Below the pieces are notes generated by a model. The model ran no database searches. It was not told the origin of the DNA and saw only the letters and a list, made by a program, of their open reading frames with translations. Shown here piece after piece: positions 18,301 to 27,141 of a stretch of DNA of 48,880 nucleotides (its first letter is position 1; every line of letters begins with the position of its first letter). This DNA is from Bacteroidales bacterium. GTDB taxonomy: Bacteria > Bacteroidota > Bacteroidia > Bacteroidales > UBA932. The DNA is taken from NCBI GenBank assembly GCA_024689985.1, contig JAILCZ010000075.1, positions 1 through 48,880 on the forward strand, read 5' to 3'. The position numbers were made by a program, and so were the translations under genes.

Positions 18301-19749
18301 TTAGAGAGAGTCTCCGAAGTCTTCCTTGAACTTGGCTACGAGGTCCTCCTGCCAGTGGCCGATTTCCTTGAGGGTTCCGTAGAAGAATCTGAGGACAGGC
18401 GGCTCCATAGTCCATTTGAGACCTCCGATGAGTTCCTTGTTGTCCCATACCCATTTCACACGGTCTGCGCAGTATTTGATCTGGCTGAGGGTGAATACTC
18501 GTCTAGGGCAGCCGAGACGCAGGAGCTCCATTTCAGCGAAGCGCTCGGTACCGTCCGGTTCACGCTGCTCTGAAAGCGTACCTCTTTCCATTCCTCGGAT
18601 ACCGCCGGCAATGTAGAGAGCTACAGCCACAGCTCCGGCAGGATACTGGTCGTGAGGCATATTCGGAACGAAGGCCTGGGCGTCGATGTGAGCGCCGAGT
18701 CCGCCGGCCGGCGTGATCATAGGAACACCATAGTCTGCGCATTCCTTTACGAGATACTCGATGAATTCAGGACCCTGGCAGAGATATTCCATATCGAGGG
18801 ACTCATACAGACCCTGTGTCATTGCCTCGATAGAACGTACGTCGATACCTCCGTATGTGAGGAAACCCTCATAGAGAGGAACGAACTGAACCATATCTTC
18901 GAAGAACTGCTTGTTGTGGCAGATAATGGCACCACCGCGTGCAAATCCGAGCTTTCTTGCAGAGAAGTAGATGATGTCCATCTTGTCTGCGAGAAGGTGG
19001 TATATTTCCTTGGTGGTCATATACTTGCACTGAGCCTCGCGGGTCTTCATAAAGTAGATGTTGTCCTGGAGGAGGGAAGCGTCAAGGACGCTCTTCACTC
19101 CGTAGTGGTGACATACGTCTGCAACTGCGAGCATATTTTCAAGACTGAGAGGCTGGCCTCCGATGAGGTTGGTGCCGGCTTCGATACGTACGAAGGCGAC
19201 TTTCTCAGGCCCGTATTCCTCGATTGTCTTCTTGAGTCTCTTGAGGTCGAAATCTCCCTTGAACGGCAGCGTGCTCTGAGGCTTTACGCCTTCTGGCTTC
19301 ACGAGTTCGATTACCGAACCGCCTACTCGTGTAATATGAGCCTTGGTCGTGGTGAAGTGGAAGTTCATAAGGGTGACCATTCCTGGCTTCACGTAGGTCT
19401 CTGCGAGAATGTTCTCACAGGCGCGTCCCTGGTGTGCAGGAAGCACATATTCGCATCCGAACACATCCTTGACTGCTTCCTTGAAACGGAAGAATGATTC
19501 TGAACCTGCATAAGCGTCGTCTGCCTGCATCATCGCAGCTGTCTGAAGGTCGGACATAGCGTTGACTCCGGAGTCTGTAAGCATATCCATAAAGATATCC
19601 TTGTTGTGGAGGAGGAAGGTGTTGTTACCTGCTTCCTGTGCTTTGCGGAGACGCTCTTCCACTGGGAGGAGGCTTAATTTCTGCACAACGCGAACCTTGT
19701 GCATCTCGAGAGGAACCTGATTCTCAGGTTTGTAGAATTTTACTGCCAT
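18301..19749 (-). CDS. Beta-eliminating lyase, tryptophanase / tyrosine phenol-lyase family (TPL-like substrate residues)
   Basis: 482 aa; LLPVEERLRKAQEAGNNTFLLHNKDIFMDMLTDSGVNAMSD, AYAGSESF, FTTTKAH, SARK (PLP Lys), GIRGMERGTLS. Confidence 0.85.
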   Translation of the reverse strand: MAVKFYKPENQVPLEMHKVRVVQKLSLLPVEERLRKAQEAGNNTFLLHNKDIFMDMLTDSGVNAMSDLQTAAMMQADDAYAGSESFFRFKEAVKDVFGCEYVLPAHQGRACENILAETYVKPGMVTLMNFHFTTTKAHITRVGGSVIELVKPEGVKPQSTLPFKGDFDLKRLKKTIEEYGPEKVAFVRIEAGTNLIGGQPLSLENMLAVADVCHHYGVKSVLDASLLQDNIYFMKTREAQCKYMTTKEIYHLLADKMDIIYFSARKLGFARGGAIICHNKQFFEDMVQFVPLYEGFLTYGGIDVRSIEAMTQGLYESLDMEYLCQGPEFIEYLVKECADYGVPMITPAGGLGAHIDAQAFVPNMPHDQYPAGAVAVALYIAGGIRGMERGTLSEQREPDGTERFAEMELLRLGCPRRVFTLSQIKYCADRVKWVWDNKELIGGLKWTMEPPVLRFFYGTLKEIGHWQEDLVAKFKEDFGDSL

Positions 19750-19811
19750 TTTTGGTTATTGATTTGTGTTTTGTTTTCGTGGTTTGACTTTCTTTCGGAA
19801 AAGTCCAATAT

Positions 19812-19819
19812 CAAATATA
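19812..19819 (-). promoter_or_regulatory. -7 element upstream of the lyase gene
   Basis: TATATTTG on the - strand, about 60 nt upstream of ATG at 19749; -33 degenerate. Confidence 0.5.
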
Positions 19820-19852
19820 CCAAAAAATAGAGAAAATATCCATTTGGGCTTA

Positions 19853-20950
19853 TTATTTTAGTACAAAATCAGATATTTCCTTGATGCCGACAATTCCATA
19901 GTAAGATTCGACGATGTCTCCCTGGAGATAGACCCTCCTTCCGAGAAGGTCAGGATGGTCGGGAAGATTCAGGTTGTCCCTTATGCTGCCCTTGGTCAAG
20001 GCGACTGAAATGCAGGATTCCTTTGTGCTTACGGATGACCTGGATGCTATAGCAATGTTGGTGTTTGATTTGAACGGGGCGTCGAAGCTTATTCCCTTGG
20101 CTCCTGATGAGAGGTCTCCTCCTACGATGTAGCCATAGACCCAGACCGCCTTCGCTCCGACGTGCGAACGGATAGCCGTGATGTTGAAGGCGGTTTCTTT
20201 CGTGCTGCCGGCCTCGGCCGACGATCCGCCTCCGATGACAAAGTCCTCGTTGAGGTAAACTGCAGTCGTGTCCACGTCCAGGGATATGCTGGCTCCGCCT
20301 TCACCTGACGTTGCGTTCCCTCCGGCCGATATTCCTATCGTCAGAATCTGCTGGCTGGCCAGGGTCCTGGTCAGCAGGACCTCGTCCTTGCCGTCGTTGG
20401 TAAGAATGAGGGATACTGCTCCCGGGTTGAAGTAGGCAATCCTTTTTTCGGTAAAGCAGTAGGCCAGCTTGCCCTCTGCGCTTTTCAGAAGCAGGGCCCC
20501 GTTGGGGTAGGCTGTTAGGAAGTTCTCGTCGATGTTCAGCTTTACCCCGGAATTTACGAGCCTGCAGTCCAGCTTGACCTTCGTCGTCTTGCCCGCTGAG
20601 ACCGTCACCACCTTGGTGTCTCCATACTGTGGGCAGGAGAATTTCGGCACCGTGAACTTCTGTGAGATCGCGTTTATCGTATAGGAGCCGGGCTCCACGT
20701 CGATTTTTTCAGGGGATTCACCATAGGTCCCTGAATATATTTCCTTTCCTGCCGAGTTCTGGACATTGAGGATGAAGTCGTTTGTGTCCGGGATGGATGC
20801 GTTCCGTCCCGTTGCCTTCGTCTCGTCGTAGAGGTCATACCTGAAGGCCCATTCCAGCTCTCCTTCGCCTTTCTCCGGAAAGAGGATGTCGCTGCAGCCA
20901 CATAGAAGCAGGACTGCCGCTGCTGATAGTGTCGCGGATGTCTTGAACAT
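19853..20950 (-). CDS. DUF4493-type lipoprotein with C-terminal OB-fold-like (DUF6359-like) domain
   Basis: Lipobox LLLCGCSD; IDVEPGSYTINAISQKFTVPKFSCPQYGDTKVVTVSAGKTTKVKLDCRLVNSGVKLNID; C-term VWVYGYIVGG...LGRRVYLQGDIVESYYGIVGIKEISDFVL. Confidence 0.7.
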   Translation of the reverse strand: MFKTSATLSAAAVLLLCGCSDILFPEKGEGELEWAFRYDLYDETKATGRNASIPDTNDFILNVQNSAGKEIYSGTYGESPEKIDVEPGSYTINAISQKFTVPKFSCPQYGDTKVVTVSAGKTTKVKLDCRLVNSGVKLNIDENFLTAYPNGALLLKSAEGKLAYCFTEKRIAYFNPGAVSLILTNDGKDEVLLTRTLASQQILTIGISAGGNATSGEGGASISLDVDTTAVYLNEDFVIGGGSSAEAGSTKETAFNITAIRSHVGAKAVWVYGYIVGGDLSSGAKGISFDAPFKSNTNIAIASRSSVSTKESCISVALTKGSIRDNLNLPDHPDLLGRRVYLQGDIVESYYGIVGIKEISDFVLK

Positions 20951-20985
20951 ATTTCATTCATTTGTCCGCCTTGTTCCGTGTGGGG

Positions 20986-20993
20986 CAAAAATA
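20986..20993 (-). promoter_or_regulatory. -7 element for the DUF4493-type lipoprotein, embedded in a terminator tail
   Basis: TATTTTTG on the - strand, 36 nt upstream of ATG 20950, directly after the terminator T-tract. Confidence 0.5.
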
Positions 20994-20997
20994 AAAA

Positions 20998-21025
20998 AGA
21001 ATCAGCCGAATTAACGGCTGATTCT
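20998..21025 (-). terminator. Intrinsic terminator of the msbA-vanZ-amidase-neuA-like operon
   Basis: AGAATCAGCCG - 6 nt - CGGCTGATTCT perfect 11-bp stem followed by TTTTTATTTTTG on the - strand. Confidence 0.9.
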
Positions 21026-21072
21026 ACAAATTTCCGGTTGAAAAAACAATTTTCAACTGTTTACCACGGATT

Positions 21073-21777
21073 TTACTCCTTCCAGTCTGGATCAAGTTCT
21101 GAAACAGACTCGTCGAGGTCCATCCAAGCGCGTGCGCAGGCGAGGTCGAGACCGTCGTCGATGTCGCAGGCTGTTCTCTTGCTTACCACGAACTTGTAAG
21201 GGTTGCGGCCGTGGAAGTATGACCATTCGATCATCTTCTTTCTAGGAGCCATAAGGATACCGTCAGTTACGAAGTACATCACAGGAAGCTGCTGTGAAGG
21301 TACGTGCTTGAGACCAAGCTCGTAGTTGAGAGGGCCTTCCTCAGTCCAGACATATCTCTTGAAGGATTCTACGCTCATAAGTGAGTCGTAGCCCTGCTCG
21401 AGAGCCGGATAGTAAGCCTCGATGGCCTTTCTGTAATCCTTAGGGGTTACGAGCGGTGATGTCGCGGTTGCCCAGAGAATGGTTTCTCCGTCCACGTTTT
21501 CGCAGATGTGGCGTACGACTTCTCCGAATGTCTTTGTCTTTTCGTCACAGTATTCGATTGCTCTCTTGTGAGTATCTGCTCCTGCTCTTCTTGCCATTTC
21601 AAGCATAAGGTCAGAATCGGAAGATACGACGATGCGTGTCACTTCCTTTACCTGCTTCAACTGTGCGATCTTGTTGAGGAGAAGGTTTGTTCCTGCGAAA
21701 GGAGCAACATTCTTGTTCTTCAGTCTCGTACTTCCTGCACGAACTGGAATGATGGCTGTAATAGTCTTTTCTGCCAT
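21073..21777 (-). CDS. NeuA-like acylneuraminate cytidylyltransferase (CMP-sugar synthetase)
   Basis: 234 aa; ITAIIPVRAGSTRLKNKNVAPFAGTNLL, VVSSDSDLMLEMARRAGAD, DIDDGLDLACARA. Confidence 0.82.
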   Translation of the reverse strand: MAEKTITAIIPVRAGSTRLKNKNVAPFAGTNLLLNKIAQLKQVKEVTRIVVSSDSDLMLEMARRAGADTHKRAIEYCDEKTKTFGEVVRHICENVDGETILWATATSPLVTPKDYRKAIEAYYPALEQGYDSLMSVESFKRYVWTEEGPLNYELGLKHVPSQQLPVMYFVTDGILMAPRKKMIEWSYFHGRNPYKFVVSKRTACDIDDGLDLACARAWMDLDESVSELDPDWKE

Positions 21778-21792
21778 AACTGTGTTTTTTAA

Positions 21793-24700
21793 TTATTCTG
21801 AGAAGAACTTGAGGAGCTCGTGAACGAGTTCCGCAGCTTTCTCTTCGTTAGTGATAGTTTCTATTGGGAAGCCGATCGATGCGGCTTTGTATCCGTTTCC
21901 TATATATACTATGCCGGCGTTGATGTTGGTGTCTTCATATCTGAGGAATCCTGCGGCATTCTCGGATGCCGGAAGAAGTCCGTCAGCTGTTTCGACGCTG
22001 TAGGTCTTGCCGAATTTTGCCTGCTGGTAGGCGATTCCGCCTATGTTCTGCGGTTTGAAGAGCTCAGTCTTGTGCATCTTCGTCCTTGCATAGCGTGTTC
22101 CGTATGTGGTGAGCCACTTGTAACCGAGGACGCTCTGTACGAATTCCTGGGTGTTGGCCCTGTATGTGCTGTCAATCTGCACAGGATAAATCATATCCCA
22201 AACATCCGTTGCAATTTTCGAGCCTGAGATAAGGATGTTTCCTCCATCCGAGGTGTAGTTTCTGATCGCTTCCTGAAGCTTTACAGGGAAGACCTGGTAT
22301 CTGTCCGGCATATTTCCTGTGCCGAGGTTGGTCGTGACCTGTTTTCCGCAGATGATGTCGGCTGCGAAAGCTCCGTCTGCAATTCCTGGATTCTCTTCGA
22401 AGGCCTCGTTGCTTGCTGAATAGAATGAGTAACCTGCCTCGAGAATGTATTTTCCGTGTACGGAAGGATAGTCGAAAGTGTTGCCAGGCACTACCTTGCC
22501 CGCATCGTCAACCCAGCTTGAACCGAAACCGGCGTTGTCGTCGTCCATCCAAGGTAGGGTGCGGCGGAAGTTGTACTGCTCACCGATGAAGTTGATCTCG
22601 TTGATGTATGGAACTCCGCTGTCAAGGCTGTTGTCGAATCCGGCCCTGTCCTTTCCGTCGAACCAGGCTGGAGATGAAAGGCGGTCGAAGTTGTTGACTA
22701 CGAGAATCTTGCCCTTTGATGCGGCTGGAATGCCGGCGCTGAGAATCTCAGAAGGGAAGCTCTTTCCTCCCTGGTTGTATGCCTCGATCTTGTAGCTGTA
22801 GATGTGACCCGGCTGGATTTCGATTTCCTTTGAGAGGGTGTTGCCTATGACAGTGCCGTTGTCCCATCCTCCGTCGTCAATCCTTGTGTAGAGGATGTAG
22901 CCGTCTGCCGTTGCCGTAGGTTCGGCTGCATCGGCCGTCTCCTTCCAGGAAAGTCTTACCTTGTTGCCGTCAAGAACGGCTGCGAAGGTGTTTACAGGGA
23001 GTGGCTGGACCACATATGGACAGCCGTAGCGGTTGCTGAGGTATTTGAGCATACCCTTGTAGATCGCGCGGCTGACGGTGAACCTGTATGCAGGGTTGAG
23101 ACCGAACTTCATATCAGCGAAGTTCTGGTGGCTGAGGTGCTCGAGGAGCATTGCCGGAACTCCGGTTGTCCTGGATTCGCTGTAGTTGCCGTCGCGGAGC
23201 TGTCTTCTGCTCCAGAGAGGCTCGTATTCGCTGCGCACGTCGTTGACGATCTGGGTCTGTACGAAGTCGGCGAGTTCCCTGGCCTGGAGTCTGTCCTCTC
23301 CGTTAGGAAGGACTCTGCTGTCGTCGGCCATAAGGGTGTAGATGCTGAGGGTGCCGACGATTGAATCGTTCGGCGTTGTTCCTGCGTCAGTATGGAAGGC
23401 GAAGCTCAGGTCGAACGGAATGCCCTTGCCCTCTTCCTTCGGATTTACGCGTGAACCTCCGGCCATCATCGATGTCCAGGCTCCGCGTGTTCCGTAATCG
23501 TTCGTGTAGTCTTTGTCGAATTTATGGGTGATAGTGGAATCGGTGCCGGCCCACTGCATCCAGTAAACGGCTCCTTCCACGAAGCTAGGATAGCCTGAAG
23601 TCTCCCACTCTTCCAACGGGGTGGTGTCGAGACCGCGGGCGATCTTGCCGATACCTCCTCCGATCTTCACTCCGTCGGCCGTGATCACGCTCTTTGAGGA
23701 TACTTTCTCGCCGTCAGGAATGACATTGTCGAGGGTCACGCAGCCTTCGGTGCCCTTTGCGAATTCGAAGGTGCCGAGGTAGATCCAGGTGCCACCTCCG
23801 ATTTTCTGGTTTACGATGAAGTTGCTTTCTCCACCGAGGTGCTTTACGGTATAGTGAGCTGCTGTCGTGCTGTTTTCAAGGCTCTTGTAGGAGATATATA
23901 CGGCGTAATTGCCTCTTTCAGGGATGTCCGGTGTCCACACCGCTTCGCTCTTGTAGAGCTTGGCTTTCTTGGACGGGATGCAGGCGGCCTGACGGACTGT
24001 TCCCATAGTGAACGGGTTGTCGGTGCCGTAGTAAGCCTTCTTCGCATCAGCGAAGCCCACGCCGGCGTCGCTCCAGCTGCCTTTTTCGCCATATGTTCCG
24101 GCACGGCGGGTGTAGCCGTCCCTTTCCTCGCTGAACATCGGGTCGTTGTCGCAGATGACTTCCCAAGGCTGAGGGTCTCTTTCGCGCGGGGTCATACAGT
24201 ATGCTCCTGCATTTTCGAGCATAGGTATGAGGAATGGTACTACATAACTCTGGGTGTATGTGTCTTCAACCGTCTGGAGGAGGGTGGCGCGCTGCCACTC
24301 CCAGCGGTCAAGCTTTGCTTCAAAATATCGGCCGTGGCTCTGCCAGAGGGCGATGTATCTGCCGTCGAGACCTTTAGGATATGCGAGTGATTCTTCTCTT
24401 GTGATGAATCTCTTCTCCTTGCCTCTGTTGTCACAGGTGCGGAAAAGCTTTGAATTAGGCTGGCCGTCGTTGCCTAGTTCCGGCATTATGAGTTCCTTTG
24501 CGTTGAGGTTCCTCGTGTAGATGTTGCCGACCTTGATGTCTTCATATTCTTCTGGAGCAAGTTCCTTGAGCTCCTTCTTGAGCCAGTCGACATCTCCTGC
24601 CTTCAATGGATAGTCAGATAGGGAGGGACCGAAGTAAAAATCATAAACACAGCCTCTTTTCATTACCTTGTCAATCTTGAGGAATGACGTGACCGAGGTC

Positions 24701-24822
24701 TTCTCCTTGAGAAGGACGCTTATCGAGTCACAGGCAGGTTGAAATTCTTCGGCTATCTGGGCCGAAACTGTCACGGACGCCAATGCAATGGCGGAAAGTG
24801 TCAGTGCGATTTTTTTGATCAT
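21793..24822 (-). CDS. Secreted N-acetylmuramoyl-L-alanine amidase (amidase_3-like) with inserted golvesin-like domain, FN3 and C-terminal domain
   Basis: 1009 aa, signal peptide; IALWQSHGR...VEDTYTQSYVVPFLIPMLENAGAYCMTPRERD; RRAGTYGEKGSWSDAGVGF...golvesin-like; SFAFHTDAG; GVPAMLLEHLSHQNFADM; FN3 VRLSWKETADAAEPTATADGYILYTRIDDGGW. Confidence 0.78.
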   Translation of the reverse strand: MIKKIALTLSAIALASVTVSAQIAEEFQPACDSISVLLKEKTSVTSFLKIDKVMKRGCVYDFYFGPSLSDYPLKAGDVDWLKKELKELAPEEYEDIKVGNIYTRNLNAKELIMPELGNDGQPNSKLFRTCDNRGKEKRFITREESLAYPKGLDGRYIALWQSHGRYFEAKLDRWEWQRATLLQTVEDTYTQSYVVPFLIPMLENAGAYCMTPRERDPQPWEVICDNDPMFSEERDGYTRRAGTYGEKGSWSDAGVGFADAKKAYYGTDNPFTMGTVRQAACIPSKKAKLYKSEAVWTPDIPERGNYAVYISYKSLENSTTAAHYTVKHLGGESNFIVNQKIGGGTWIYLGTFEFAKGTEGCVTLDNVIPDGEKVSSKSVITADGVKIGGGIGKIARGLDTTPLEEWETSGYPSFVEGAVYWMQWAGTDSTITHKFDKDYTNDYGTRGAWTSMMAGGSRVNPKEEGKGIPFDLSFAFHTDAGTTPNDSIVGTLSIYTLMADDSRVLPNGEDRLQARELADFVQTQIVNDVRSEYEPLWSRRQLRDGNYSESRTTGVPAMLLEHLSHQNFADMKFGLNPAYRFTVSRAIYKGMLKYLSNRYGCPYVVQPLPVNTFAAVLDGNKVRLSWKETADAAEPTATADGYILYTRIDDGGWDNGTVIGNTLSKEIEIQPGHIYSYKIEAYNQGGKSFPSEILSAGIPAASKGKILVVNNFDRLSSPAWFDGKDRAGFDNSLDSGVPYINEINFIGEQYNFRRTLPWMDDDNAGFGSSWVDDAGKVVPGNTFDYPSVHGKYILEAGYSFYSASNEAFEENPGIADGAFAADIICGKQVTTNLGTGNMPDRYQVFPVKLQEAIRNYTSDGGNILISGSKIATDVWDMIYPVQIDSTYRANTQEFVQSVLGYKWLTTYGTRYARTKMHKTELFKPQNIGGIAYQQAKFGKTYSVETADGLLPASENAAGFLRYEDTNINAGIVYIGNGYKAASIGFPIETITNEEKAAELVHELLKFFSE

Positions 24823-25247
24823 TTGGCTTTTATATTAGTTTTAACCTTGTGGTACAGGATTAGTGTGATGATGCTTCCTATGATAATTCCGGTCGTGTCC
24901 GCAACGAAATCCAGGGGATCTCCGGTCCTGTAATCAATCTGCATCTGTCCGAGTTCCGTTCCTATTGCGAAGGCCACTCCGGCCAATACGCCTGCTATGA
25001 CCAGAATCAGGGAAAACCTTATTTTGCCAATGTATTTGTTCAGGAAGGCAAGCCCGAACAGGAATGGGAACGGCAGGAACATAAGTGCGTGCGCAAACTT
25101 GTCGGAAGGAATTCCGAGAATAGTTCTAGGGATTTCCTCAATGCTGTCGAATTTTCCGAAGCACAGGTATATGACCAGGAAGAAATAAACAGTGAAGATT
25201 ATCTTCCAGGTAATTCTGTATTTGCTGTCAATAATGTGCTCTACCAT
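24819..25247 (-). CDS. VanZ-like family membrane protein
   Basis: 142 aa; PSDKFAHALMFLPFPFLFGLA, GTELGQMQIDYRTGDPLDFVADTTGIIIG; 4-bp overlap with downstream gene. Confidence 0.85.
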   Translation of the reverse strand: MVEHIIDSKYRITWKIIFTVYFFLVIYLCFGKFDSIEEIPRTILGIPSDKFAHALMFLPFPFLFGLAFLNKYIGKIRFSLILVIAGVLAGVAFAIGTELGQMQIDYRTGDPLDFVADTTGIIIGSIITLILYHKVKTNIKAK

Positions 25248-25250
25248 AGC

Positions 25251-27086
25251 TTAAAGCTGCTGCATATCGTTTAGTTTCTTGTAATAGCCGTCAAGTGCGA
25301 GGAGTTCCTCGTGCTTTCCTCTTTCCACGATTCTTCCTTCGTCCATTACGATGATCTCGTCAGCGTTCTTGATGGTTGAGAGACGGTGGGCGATCGCAAT
25401 GGTGGTCCTGGTTGACATAAGTCTCTCGAGGGCCTCCTGGACGATTCTCTCTGACTCAGTGTCGAGGGATGCCGTAGCCTCGTCGAGGATGAGGATAGGA
25501 GGGTTCTTGAGAATTGCGCGGGCGATGCTGACTCTCTGCCTCTGTCCGCCGGAGAGCTTGCATCCGCGGTCACCGATGTTGGTGTCGTAGCCTTCTTCCT
25601 TCTCCATAATGAAGTCGTGGGCGTTGGCTATCTTGGCCGCTTCGATTACCTGTTCCTTCGTGGCGTTCTCCACGCCGAAGGCTATGTTGTTGAAGATTGT
25701 GTCGTTGAAGAGGATGGCCTCCTGGTTCACGTTTCCGATGAGGCTTCTGAGACTGACGATGCCGAGGTCGCGTACGTCGTTGCCGTCAATCGTTATGGAG
25801 CCGGATTCCACGTCATAGAAGCGCGGAATGAGATCCACGAGAGTGGATTTTCCTGCTCCGGAAGCTCCTACGATCGCAATCGTCTTGCCCTTCTCGATGT
25901 CGAGGCTGATGTCCTTGAGGATTTCCTTGTTGTTGTCAGAATACTTGAAGCAGACATTCTTGAAGCTGATCCTGTCATTGAAGCCCTCAATCTGCTTAGG
26001 CTCTGCGATTTCTTTTATGCTGCTCTCCGCTTCGAGAATCTTGTTGATTCTCTCCATTGATGCAAGACCCTTCGGGATGTTGTAGGCTGCCTTCGAAAGT
26101 TCCTTCAGAGGGTTGAGGATGCTGTACATCATCACCATAAAGAAGATGAAGGTTGAGGCGTCGATAGGTGAACGGTTGCTGAGGATGAGTGATCCTCCGA
26201 ACCAGAGAACGATCATTATCATCACGGTGCCGAGGAATTCGCTCATAGGGTGGGCGAGTGCCTGGCGGGTGTTGACCCTGTTGTATTTGCGTCTCATCGC
26301 CTCGGTGACATTGTTGAATCTGTCGGTCATCTTCTTCTCGGCGATGAAGGCCTTGATGATGCGGAGTCCTCCGAGGGTTTCCTCCACCTGCGACATAGTG
26401 TCGCTCCAGAGAAGCTGGGCGTCAAGGGATTTCTTCTTGAGCTGCTTTCCGATCACACCCATCAGCCAGGCCATGAACGGCACGAAGAGGATGGTGAAGA
26501 GGGTGAGCTCCCAGCTGGTATAGACCAGGACTGCGAAGTAGAAGATGATGAGGATAGGATTCTTGATCAGTACGTCGATTGACGATGTGATGGAAGTCTC
26601 GACCTCCTGTACGTCACCTGTCATCCTGGCTATTATGTCGCCCTTTTTCTCCTGGGAAAAGAAACCGATAGGCAGGGCGAGTATCTTGCGGTAAATCTTG
26701 TTTCTGATGTCTTTGACGATGCCGGTGCGGATAGGAATCATCACGGCTGACGATCCGAAATAGCAGGATGTCTTCAGAAGTGTGGTAAGACCGAGGAATC
26801 CGCAGAGAACCATAAGCGTCATAGACGCTCCGTGCTCCGTCATAAAATTAGATACGTACCAGTACGCGTTGTTTATGAGCTTTTCCTTGAAGTCGCCTTC
26901 GGCTTCCCAGGGAATGAATTCATATACGGTCTGGTTCAGGTTGAAGAGCAGGTTCAGCATCGGAATCACCAGCGAGAATGAAAAGATGTTGAATACTGCT
27001 GACAATATATTGAGGATGACTGATTCGCCGAGGAACCTCTTGTATGGTCCGACGTATTTCAGCATCATCTGCCAAAATTCTTTCAT
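25251..27086 (-). CDS. ABC exporter (MsbA-like, permease-ATPase fusion)
   Basis: 611 aa; TM domain then AIVGASGAGKSTLVDLIPRFYDVESGSITIDG, KLSGGQRQRVSIARAILKNPPILILDEATASLD. Confidence 0.95.
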   Translation of the reverse strand: MKEFWQMMLKYVGPYKRFLGESVILNILSAVFNIFSFSLVIPMLNLLFNLNQTVYEFIPWEAEGDFKEKLINNAYWYVSNFMTEHGASMTLMVLCGFLGLTTLLKTSCYFGSSAVMIPIRTGIVKDIRNKIYRKILALPIGFFSQEKKGDIIARMTGDVQEVETSITSSIDVLIKNPILIIFYFAVLVYTSWELTLFTILFVPFMAWLMGVIGKQLKKKSLDAQLLWSDTMSQVEETLGGLRIIKAFIAEKKMTDRFNNVTEAMRRKYNRVNTRQALAHPMSEFLGTVMIMIVLWFGGSLILSNRSPIDASTFIFFMVMMYSILNPLKELSKAAYNIPKGLASMERINKILEAESSIKEIAEPKQIEGFNDRISFKNVCFKYSDNNKEILKDISLDIEKGKTIAIVGASGAGKSTLVDLIPRFYDVESGSITIDGNDVRDLGIVSLRSLIGNVNQEAILFNDTIFNNIAFGVENATKEQVIEAAKIANAHDFIMEKEEGYDTNIGDRGCKLSGGQRQRVSIARAILKNPPILILDEATASLDTESERIVQEALERLMSTRTTIAIAHRLSTIKNADEIIVMDEGRIVERGKHEELLALDGYYKKLNDMQQL

Positions 27087-27114
27087 TAAGAAATACTTAT
27101 TTAATATATTCCTA

Positions 27115-27122
27115 CAAATATA
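27115..27122 (-). promoter_or_regulatory. -7 element upstream of the ABC exporter operon
   Basis: TATATTTG on the - strand, about 28 nt upstream of ATG 27086. Confidence 0.5.
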
Positions 27123-27141
27123 GGTATTTTTCGATTCAAAC

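Noticed and set aside
18652-19497. 281-aa antisense ORF opposite the lyase gene
   Set aside because: Shadow ORF on a well-supported PLP enzyme gene.
21037-21057. GTTGAAAA-aacaa-TTTTCAAC hairpin next to the operon terminator
   Set aside because: Weak AT-rich 8-bp stem; probably accessory to the main terminator rather than a separate element.
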